In this document: positions 62,484 through 64,000 of the stretch, piece after piece
How the letters are laid out: each line of letters starts with the position of its first letter
How positions within the stretch are numbered: position 1 is the stretch's first letter
NCBI GenBank assembly: GCA_963576725.1
Contig: OY755241.1
Span: forward strand, 54,622,484-54,686,483
Origin: Azorinus chamasolen
Lineage: Eukaryota > Mollusca > Bivalvia > Cardiida > Solecurtidae
Length of the DNA: 64,000 nucleotides
Direction of reading: 5' to 3'
Program-made: the position numbers and the translations under genes
Notes under the pieces: model-generated
The model's database searches: none
What the model was told of the DNA's origin: nothing
Seen by the model: only the letters and a program-made list of their open reading frames with translations

Positions 62484-63581
62484 AAGTAGTATCAACCTAA
62501 ATGAAGTTGATTAGTCTGTTTCAAAAATATTGATAGCTTCCTATAAGTGAAAAGGGCAAATCAATGATATTGTCACCGGATGTTATGTCATTACTCTGTA
62601 AATCATTGATAATGCTTTACTCAAGTTGCGTCAGCCTTACCAATGGCGATCTTTAGACTGACGCAACTTGAGTCATACCTTATTAATGGTAGTCTTTAGA
62701 CTGACGTAACTTCAGTAAAACCTTACCAATGGCAGTCTTTAAACTGACGTAACTTGAGTAAATCTTTACCAATGGCGGGTTTTAGACTGATGTAACTTGG
62801 GAAAAGCCTTACCAATGGCAGTCTTTATACTGGCGTAATTTGAGTAAAGCCTAATAAAGAAAGTCTTTAAACTGACGCAACTTGAGAAAAGCCTTACCAA
62901 TGGCAGTCCTTAAACTGACGTAACTTGAGTAGAGCCTTGCCAATGGCAGTCTTTAGATTAACATAATTTGAGTAAATCCTTACTGATTACAGTCTTTAGA
63001 CTGACGCAGTTTGAGTAAAGCCTTACCAACGGAAATCTTTAGACTGACATAAACTTGAGCAAAATATTACCAAAGGAAGTCTTTAGACTGACGTAACCTG
63101 AGTAAAATCTTACCAACGAAAGTCTTTAGACTTGCGCAACTTGAGTAAAGCATTACCATCGGAAGTCTTTAGACTTGCGCAACTTGAGTAAAGCATTACC
63201 ATCGGAAGTCTTTAAACTGACGTAACATGTGCGCAGTTGTGTGTGTGTCTCGCTTGTTTTTCATCGGTGGTATGGTAGAGGTTTCGTCTTGTGTGTGGCC
63301 TTTCCTGCCTAATATGTATATCTCTACTATTTTGTCATCGAATAAAAGGCCTTACCATCGGTAGTCTTTAGACTGACACAACTTGAGTAAAGCTTTAACA
63401 TCGAAGTTTTTTTTTATTTACGCATCTTGTGTAAATTCACTTAATACTCGTTACTTAAGTAAAAACTTTACCATTAGAACTGTTTATACTTACGTAACTT
63501 GACTAATGCCTCAGTATCGGATGAGCTGCAAGAGTCCGGGAAACACGTGCCGATAGTGAGGGAATATTGCTGTCCAAACAT
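28315..63581 (-). CDS. nrf-6-like: NRF-6-like multipass membrane acyltransferase, 14 exons, 5' end outside window
   Basis: Exons read 63494-63581, 61288-61390, 57990-58104, 57130-57280, 52746-52916, 48706-48802, 47805-47903, 46187-46352, 43545-43630, 40125-40235, 35130-35253, 33536-33722, 31891-32033, 28315-28437 (minus strand order). Every junction has AG/GT and all 13 joins keep frame; total 1764 nt, 587 residues plus stop. Order of parts: a Cys-rich end of the NRF domain (exons 1-2), first membrane helix, a hydrophilic loop, then the acyltransferase-3 domain with its G-I-R-F start and W-V-I-V-G-H motif (exon 5), and about ten further hydrophobic segments. C. elegans nrf-6/ndg-4 relatives act in lipid or drug transport or transfer; the exact substrate is unknown. 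Signal peptide and most of the NRF domain must lie right of 63581. No stop or frameshift in any exon, so probably functional. Confidence 0.93.
28770..28945 (+). mobile_element. Naiad-type 3'-tail terminal fragment
   Basis: ttccctctattgtatgtttg through gtgtttcctgcatgactcat, as at 13900-14065 and 53146-53275. Falls in the last intron of the minus-strand gene. Confidence 0.5.
29757..31375. mobile_element. 1.6 kb element of 157-bp tandem units with terminal hairpin
   Basis: Begins with the palindrome gtctccccccatatttatat / gggggagacat, followed by a (tgtccgtc)n tract. About eight diverging units follow (tttgtccggacgataactt, cataactctggcttcactaa, tggagttattgccctttgta), ending at agaggggagacatccgttc. 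The layout resembles noncoding mollusc elements with internal tandem repeats (Helitron or pearl-like); class uncertain. Absent from the other arm. Confidence 0.6.
31640..31803. mobile_element. Family A MITE fragment
   Basis: ggctctttcgctgccgtata through caggcagggaaagagttaa-like end, lacking the central palindrome. Lies beside exon 31891-32033 as the 16495 copies do beside exon 16036-16178, so the insertion is older than the inverted duplication. Confidence 0.6.
31891..32033 (-). CDS. nrf-6-like (minus) exon M
   Basis: 143 nt, acceptor ctttcag, donor gtaagt. Contains LGRLTYLAYLVHLPLM, the L-x-Y-x-x-Y-L-x-H-x-P motif near the end of the acyltransferase domain. Confidence 0.96.
32190..33085 (-). 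repeat. CA-rich irregular minisatellite
   Basis: acacaggtctcccacatact, aaacacaggcctcccacact type units, mirror of 15100-15600. At 33113-33131 lies agaatctgactcttgctgg, a displaced copy of this intron's donor region (gtaagagtcagat on the minus strand). Confidence 0.6.
33275..33475. mobile_element. pogo/Tc1-like MITE with nested hairpin
   Basis: aataaaccctctctaaaccg to tggggttttactgta; inner ggcgacagcttaatgcaggt and its partner. Confidence 0.6.
33536..33722 (-). CDS. nrf-6-like (minus) exon L
   Basis: 187 nt, acceptor gtgttcag, donor gtaag. Two membrane segments around LTVKQAAAYNALARSLWG, the N-A-x-x-R-x-x-W motif of the family, ending S-C-A-N-G-Y-G-G. Confidence 0.96.
33834..34079. mobile_element. 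TTAA palindromic MITE, family A2
   Basis: ttaatcctttcactgccaa to ttggcgccgaaaggattaa; core cagacgccgccttttcaagg. Confidence 0.65.
34636..34808. mobile_element. Foldback element, family C
   Basis: gttgagtctgagttcgttct to agctttataagcatggac; inner arm duplicated (gagaactcaaatctgacca). Confidence 0.7.
34908..35065. mobile_element. Foldback element, family C
   Basis: gtccatgcttataaagctt to cgttttataagcatggac, 100 bp from the previous copy and just downstream of exon 35130-35253 in its gene's direction. Confidence 0.7.
35130..35253 (-). CDS. nrf-6-like (minus) exon K
   Basis: 124 nt, acceptor attttcag, donor gttttt (a weak donor, also GTT in the other copy). Contains FMWEYYVKPWCRVGPYIVG and MFTGYMLYR: the P-W-x-R-x-x-P-Y-x-x-G motif of acyltransferase-3 proteins of this group. 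Confidence 0.96.
35260..36180 (-). repeat. 66-bp minisatellite before exon K
   Basis: About 13 units of acaaatattcaactacatta + aaatgtggcctatatgacca + ctcaaatattgttaaacggt + gctaat. Confidence 0.85.
36240..36760 (-). repeat. Tandem repeat block ending in a (GACG)n tract
   Basis: Reverse-strand relatives of the 24100-24610 units; ends tgacggacggacagacggac. Confidence 0.55.
36945..37385. repeat. Tandem duplication, about 210-bp unit
   Basis: atttcgattgaccaaccgc, ataaggtattaaa and ggagataatcctgt occur at 37010-37155 and again at 37225-37375. The surrounding 36760-38090 is AT-rich intron without other recognisable features. Confidence 0.65.
38095..38485 (+). repeat. Dispersed repeat, family D, about 1.3 units
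   Basis: gatccctcgaaagcaaaagt to gcaacactacgcacgccccc, then gatcccgaaggaccagaaaa and a second start at about 38383. Confidence 0.65.
38480..39215 (-). repeat. 30-bp minisatellite, donor-like (exon J)
   Basis: cgctactagcactcatacac + agcaaaacat units on the plus strand, the reverse of the 12240-12960 unit. The intron donor region on the minus strand is gtgagcgtttactagc. Confidence 0.8.
39225..39740. repeat. 33-bp minisatellite
   Basis: taatttgaccacttacatac + atcaaaatacagc units, open in frame because 33 is divisible by three. Not a gene. Confidence 0.8.
40125..40235 (-). CDS. nrf-6-like (minus) exon J
   Basis: 111 nt, acceptor cattgtag, donor gtgagc. Encodes a Gly/Leu-rich membrane segment followed by GLISMHYKLPSPASLEG. 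Differs from the other paralogue mainly at the loop end (S-P-A-S-L versus S-S-V-I-T). Confidence 0.93.
40305..40445. mobile_element. MITE remnant with nested hairpin
   Basis: Degenerate ends around actgtaacccctcttaactg and ccggtgtagaggggctttac; inner flanks ggagctttttgtagtgactt. Same intron position as 11935-11995 in the paralogue. Confidence 0.5.
40470..40650. mobile_element. pogo/Tigger-like terminal fragment
   Basis: tacagtcaaaactgtctcag, gacttcctgtcttatgtgac and gggatagcgacctgcctgtg. A shorter relative with both ends is at 41697-41778. The rest of 40650-42000 shows no gene. Confidence 0.45.
40976..41174. mobile_element. Palindromic MITE related to family A
   Basis: aaccctttgcctgctacga to caagcaggttaagggttaa, core ctccgagttactcggcgtct. 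Confidence 0.5.
41690..41780. mobile_element. Short TIR element (pogo/Tigger-like)
   Basis: gtcttatgtgactacctgtc ... aaggtcacataagacaggtt + tgactgta; inverted ends around 35 bp. Confidence 0.5.
42040..42480 (-). repeat. About 60-bp donor-like minisatellite (exon I)
   Basis: Seven units of taacgtcagcttgtagctta + ctggaacagggatgggggat + aagtaaagtaaaaaggcaac. On the minus strand each has tgttccagtaagctacaag, close to the exon end TTCTA + gtaagt. Degenerate copies continue to 42850. Confidence 0.75.
43033..43284. mobile_element. TTAA palindromic MITE, family A3
   Basis: ttaacccttcgcttgctaa to agcaagcgacgggttaa; core gagacagctcctgcaggagc. Confidence 0.65.
43545..43630 (-). CDS. nrf-6-like (minus) exon I
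   Basis: 86 nt, acceptor tattccag, donor gtaagt. Contains CFGWTWYLANDMQFY and SPLLLIPLF: the W-Y-L-A-N-D-M-Q-F motif diagnostic of nrf-6-like acyltransferases. The exon end TTCTA plus donor resembles the unit of the array at 42040-42480. Confidence 0.96.
43640..44400 (-). repeat. A-rich low-complexity tract before exon I
   Basis: aaatacagaaaatacgtaaa-type repeats; contains a perfect hairpin at about 44152-44196 (gtagtattctcacgagccgc ... gcctcgtgagaatactac). Confidence 0.6.
44450..44600. mobile_element. MITE with nested hairpin
   Basis: attaaagcaggagaaagtta ... tgcataatgctgccacctg and outer atcattttagatcgattcta; counterpart of 10550-10700 in the left arm. Confidence 0.5.
44690..44990. mobile_element. 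Family B MITE, degenerate
   Basis: gacgtcattatttacataga, tttgcaaacatagtagtccc, then atgatgtcattagttcttac and agggaaatggttaa. Confidence 0.45.
45180..46060. repeat. Degenerate tandem repeat, about 150-bp unit
   Basis: taccaaatatcacttcaata, tagggtttagaagaaataa and tccgtgaaaaatcaatgtag recur five or six times. No gene. Confidence 0.55.
46187..46352 (-). CDS. nrf-6-like (minus) exon H
   Basis: 166 nt. The true start is at the ACTAACACC that follows ttgccag, because only this keeps the R-L-T-P-P-Y motif in phase; the open frame upstream of it is intron. Encodes a helix (MLLLMMWVSFAKYF), then an outer loop with Cys and EWWTNLLYINN, a family hallmark. One extra Glu codon before donor gtactc compared with the other paralogue. 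Confidence 0.95.
46402..46548. mobile_element. Foldback element, divergent family C
   Basis: gatgttataaaacttttt, gagatcattctcaagaatct and the inverted arm; counterpart of 7200-7345. Confidence 0.6.
46610..47780 (-). repeat. Exon G-H intron block with 37-bp donor-like array
   Basis: Flank caccaagatatgtgttgaat, then about 18 units of the 5100-6310 repeat in reverse (ttgacacagtggccttac), then an A-rich tract up to exon 47805. Confidence 0.7.
47805..47903 (-). CDS. nrf-6-like (minus) exon G
   Basis: 99 nt, acceptor tttccag, donor gtaatg. Membrane segment GLLVSYLSL, then KGFKWVMFYFHRFWR; the AG end joins A of the next exon, giving the family motif H-R-F-W-R-L-T-P. Same protein sequence as plus-strand exon 1737-1835. 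Confidence 0.95.
48110..48240. mobile_element. Foldback element, family G
   Basis: ccaaaccctatgctgtgaca ... tgtcacagcatagggttt around aatcgtctcgaagagac. Others at 52352-52445 and 10198-10285; partial at 1388-1470 and 42985-43030. Confidence 0.65.
48276..48524. mobile_element. TTAA palindromic MITE, family B
   Basis: ttaaccctttactccatga to tagaaaaaggttaa; interior aagaaataatgacatcatga and core agacccTGATCAGATGG with inverted partner. Confidence 0.65.
48541..48705 (-). repeat. Donor-like array (exon F)
   Basis: Minus strand: ctcaggtagctaagc, tgtcaggtaactaatgtacc, tttcaggtaactaacaagag and cggacatcttctttcttctc: degenerate copies of exon 48706-48802's end and donor. Same as 545-745. Confidence 0.65.
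48706..48802 (-). CDS. nrf-6-like (minus) exon F
   Basis: 97 nt, acceptor tattccag, donor gtagct. Encodes EFTPILNGTFSVDTFFLL, the N-G-x-x-S-V-D-T-F-F helix of the family. AG at its end joins T of the next exon to give Ser in F-F-L-L-S-G. Divergent copies of its end plus donor recur in the intron just below (48541-48700). Confidence 0.88.
48830..49870. repeat. About 45-bp minisatellite
   Basis: tatcggtgatattacacatt + ataggtagatgattatggac + tgaca, about 22 irregular units. No gene. Confidence 0.8.
49930..51400. repeat. About 45-bp minisatellite interrupted by a MITE
   Basis: atctgatcagtgtcggcatt + gatctactgtagaacaatgg type; the block at 50930-51215 is very homogeneous (aataggtaacatctgatcag). 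The 50718-50896 MITE lies within it. Confidence 0.8.
50718..50896. mobile_element. pogo/Tc1-like MITE with nested hairpin
   Basis: tacagtaaaacctctctata to tagagaggttttaatgta; inner gcaggtggttgcttaaagca ... tgctttaagcatccacctgc. Confidence 0.7.
51440..52260 (+). repeat. Tandem family D array, three units of about 280 bp
   Basis: Starts gaaaggaggtgatcaacgga at about 51459 and recurs at about 51738 and 52020. Each unit carries gtctgttcatgaacag, gcaccggcttgagcgg and aacacctgctgtttgggaag. Confidence 0.7.
52352..52445. mobile_element. Foldback element, family G
   Basis: atttctccaccaaacctagt to catagggtttggtggagaaa; arms about 40 bp. Confidence 0.65.
52746..52916 (-). CDS. nrf-6-like (minus) exon E: start of acyltransferase-3 domain
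   Basis: 171 nt, acceptor cctttcag, donor gtaatg. Shows FSVFTNGTKLL, then ALTAVNGIRFLSMTWVIVGH, the opening of the acyltransferase-3 fold. The usual H-G before I-R-F is N-G here, while the conserved His of the W-V-I-x-G-H motif is present. Confidence 0.93.
52970..53910. repeat. Tandem repeat interrupted by a Naiad tail
   Basis: taagtttatcaaactgttgc + agtgttgatatcacatac units at 52985-53120, resuming at 53800-53910 after the insert at 53130-53715. Confidence 0.65.
53130..53715 (-). mobile_element. 5'-truncated Naiad 3' end inside a minisatellite
   Basis: Read on the minus strand it begins with the RT C-terminal sequence (ctgcatgtttggttgtcaac, then a region matching the F-T-V-G stretch before the stop) and runs through the 3' tail to cctgtatggctcat. 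Both flanks are the same tandem repeat (aaactgttgcagtgt units at 52985-53120 and 53800-53910), so it landed inside that array. Confidence 0.7.
54060..54500. repeat. 41-bp minisatellite
   Basis: About ten units of gtagatctcaaagagacgtc + gtgatatctcatgagaacagt. Confidence 0.85.
54527..54757. mobile_element. Palindromic MITE, family H
   Basis: ttaaccctttcctcaattta to atttatggaggtacggtttaa, with inner perfect hairpin agcatttgctcctataggag and aatgctctattcatcacaat. Relatives at 59725-59985 and 61795-62025; half copies at 45920-46065 and 60060-60175. Confidence 0.65.
55163..55377. mobile_element. TTAA palindromic MITE, family A (inverted relative to 9018)
   Basis: ttaaccctctcgctgccaa to tttggcagcgaaagggttaa; core gagacgccgagtaactcggc; cagacgacaaagtgagcaga shared with 9018-9231 in reverse. 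Confidence 0.75.
56183..56393. mobile_element. pogo/Tc1-like MITE with nested hairpin
   Basis: acagtaaaacccgtctaaac to tcagatgggttttactgt; inner gtggcagcttaatgcagggt and its inverted partner. The adjacent 55440-56180 shows only degenerate repeats (a G-rich tract at 55962-55980 and a ggatcctctaggatcc palindrome near 55806). Confidence 0.65.
56558..56700. mobile_element. Foldback element, family C, inside a family B piece
   Basis: gtccatgcttataaaactt to ccaatcaaaagctt. It interrupts MITE sequence: tagatctg before and agatctggttgtacagcttc after. Confidence 0.65.
56795..57099. mobile_element. pogo/Tc1-like MITE with nested hairpin
   Basis: acagttgaacttcgatatct to gttatcgaagttcaactgt; inner perfect hairpin at about 56910-56996 (cttaatacaagtctaaagta ... 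tactttagacctgtattaag). A partial relative lies at 60308-60475. Confidence 0.75.
57130..57280 (-). CDS. nrf-6-like (minus) exon D: hydrophilic loop
   Basis: 151 nt, acceptor aaagcag, donor gtatat. 50 codons rich in Lys, Glu, Ser and Pro with no hydrophobic segment; this is the variable cytoplasmic loop between the first helix and the acyltransferase domain. Supported by phase 0 entry after exon C and the phase 1 exit (G) that joins GA of the next exon. Being variable, it is less certain by homology than by splicing. Confidence 0.82.
57620..57945. mobile_element. Nonautonomous element with CCCC tracts
   Basis: gtcggagtcggcgtacgccc, poly-C tracts and taatctgaaatcctggatcc; a shorter relative is at 59090-59275. 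A pogo-like piece (aacctctctataacgacaac) is nested at about 57720. Confidence 0.5.
57990..58104 (-). CDS. nrf-6-like (minus) exon C: first membrane helix
   Basis: 115 nt, acceptor tgtttcag, donor gtgagg. Encodes the membrane segment VVCVIFAAIMTLATTYDV followed by a basic loop (VNWLAKPSPRQTRVNGIE). The T-x-Y-D-V after the first helix is typical of the family. Leaves in phase 0. Confidence 0.9.
58165..58265. repeat. Long hairpin
   Basis: atatgaggtttttaacggtc + gcaaa and its inverse gcgaccgttaaaaacctcat, about 25-bp arms. Relatives of the arms appear at 58835-58890 (tttgcgacatataaa). 58300-58760 shows nothing else. Confidence 0.6.
59090..59275. mobile_element. Nonautonomous element related to 57620-57945
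   Basis: gggcggagccggcgtacgcc to ttatctgaaatcctggattc. Confidence 0.5.
59440..59670. repeat. About 50-bp tandem repeat
   Basis: taacacttagatctagtcaa + cagtttctcaaaaccttg units, four to five. Confidence 0.7.
60490..60745. mobile_element. TTAA palindromic MITE, family B
   Basis: Same interior as 15639-15888 (ctgttctatgtttattccaaa), TTAA at both ends, core ggctcctataggggccgtct. Confidence 0.7.
60854..61099. mobile_element. TTAA palindromic MITE, family B
   Basis: ttaactctacgaatattta to aaggaaatggttaa; core cagctcctacaggagacgtc. Confidence 0.6.
61288..61390 (-). CDS. nrf-6-like (minus) exon B
   Basis: Acceptor tatcttccag, donor gtaagta, 103 nt. Contains KCRENSIDLDGRAIAV, the final Cys region just before the first membrane helix. 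Ends with AT, completed by the T of the next exon to Ile, so the hydrophobic stretch runs on across the junction. Confidence 0.9.
61400..62060. mobile_element. Two MITEs with nested hairpins and a family H copy
   Basis: aggtagaacctgtcttgagc ... aggacagattctattgta (61405-61640), then tagggtctgtcttaagcggt ... gctcaggacaggttctt (61640-62070). The second is interrupted at about 61795-62025 by family H (agcaaatgctctatttatca). Confidence 0.55.
62375..62495. repeat. (ATT)n-(AGT)n microsatellite
   Basis: attattatt run followed by about 25 tagtag units. The Ser-rich ORF over it is an artefact. Confidence 0.9.
62600..63490 (-). repeat. About 43-bp minisatellite, exon-end plus donor-like (exon A)
   Basis: About 18 units; on the minus strand ctttactcaagttacgtcag, against the end of exon 63494-63581 with its donor, CATTAGTCAAGTTAC + gtaag. 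Confidence 0.8.
63222..63335 (+). mobile_element. Naiad-type 3'-tail fragment inside tandem array
   Basis: gtgtgtgtgtctcgcttg to ctactatttt resembles 19960-20055 and interrupts the 43-bp array at 62600-63490, which resumes with ccttaccatcggtagtc. Confidence 0.45.
63494..63581 (-). CDS. nrf-6-like (minus) exon A: NRF-domain Cys motif
   Basis: Acceptor tttttcag, donor gtaagt, 88 nt, enters in phase 0 and leaves with one base (C) that joins TG of the next exon to give Leu. Encodes a segment with TIGTCFPDSCSSSD, the G-x-C-x-P-x-S-C signature that ends the NRF domain in nrf-6-type proteins. This is the most upstream exon visible. Its last bases plus donor resemble the unit of the minisatellite that follows at 62600-63490. 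Confidence 0.85.
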
Positions 63582-63784
63582 CTGAAAAACACGTGCTTAA
63601 ATGTTTCAGTCGCACCATAAGATACCGTAACCTTGTTTTGCAAAATATAAAGCTACTGTCGCTTACAAATATTGCACATTTATTGAAATGCACAAATATT
63701 ACTTATCTCACATTTATACAACAGACATCGCTCTCTTAAGCGACTGCTGTGTGTATAAACAGTTGTTTTCAAAAGCAGAAACTA

Positions 63785-64000
63785 TTTTCCTGATGAATAT
63801 TTATGTAGGAAATAATGACGTCATGAATAATAATAAGATTAGGTTTTAGAATGGCATATGAACACATGCCATTTTTGCTCCGGTAGAAGATGTAGAATCA
63901 AATCTATATTAAACCATGAGCAAATAGAGCAGATCCTGATCAGATACATCCTAAAGGAGCCGTCTGAATCGTCTACTCTGTTTGCAGATGCGTTAAAATG
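63785..64000. mobile_element. Family B MITE running off the window end
   Basis: gatgaatatttatgtaggaa, atgacgtcatgaataat, core agatcctgatcagatacatc and its partner; the right end is not in the window. Confidence 0.5.

Noticed and set aside
62305..62514. Poly-Ser ORF
   Set aside because: Translation of an (AGT)n microsatellite.

Overview
The window is animal nuclear DNA: split genes with GT-AG introns, intron sequence dominated by minisatellites and foldback elements, and no operons. The best fit is a marine bivalve, probably a clam. This is inferred from a Naiad-type Penelope-like retroelement that carries in-frame UGA codons at cysteine positions (published knowledge, recalled: selenoprotein Naiads occur in clams and spiders). 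Species is not determinable here.

The only host protein-coding loci I can support are two convergent (tail-to-tail) paralogues of the 'nose resistant to fluoxetine' (NRF-6-like) membrane acyltransferase family (NRF domain plus acyltransferase-3 domain). The minus-strand gene has 14 exons between 63581 and 28315. All 13 junctions join in phase, giving 1764 nt of coding sequence up to its stop, and its 5' end lies beyond the right edge. The plus-strand gene has 8 exons between 1737 and 21280, matching the last 8 exons of the other gene with identical exon lengths except one codon. Its 5' part is outside the window or lost.

The layout is a large, old inverted duplication. The left arm (about 1-22550) and the right arm (about 27490-49000) share exons, splice phases, intronic minisatellites, some intronic transposons and 3' flanking DNA in mirror order. 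The spacer (22550-27490) holds broken Naiad pieces in opposite orientations, a complete tRNA-like cloverleaf with a T-run terminator, and a third copy of one arm minisatellite. Insertions private to the left arm are a 2.5 kb TTAA-bounded element, the family D repeat at 6600 and the Naiad at 17312. The 157-bp-unit element at 29757 is private to the right arm.

Two observations stand out. (1) The Naiad RT reading frame at 17312-19447 is broken only by two UGA codons, both at expected Cys positions, and an independent decayed copy on the minus strand keeps UGA at the same codon: a selenocysteine signature. (2) Several introns begin with minisatellites whose repeat unit resembles the adjoining 5' splice site, sometimes with the last exon bases: arrays of pseudo-donor sites. 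The pattern occurs in both paralogues and in exons far apart.

The rest is noncoding repeat: TTAA-bounded palindromic MITEs with CCCTTTC/GAAAGGG ends, pogo/Tc1-like MITEs with nested hairpins, a 150-bp foldback family, and many 30-66 bp tandem arrays. Short ORFs in these regions are not considered genes.
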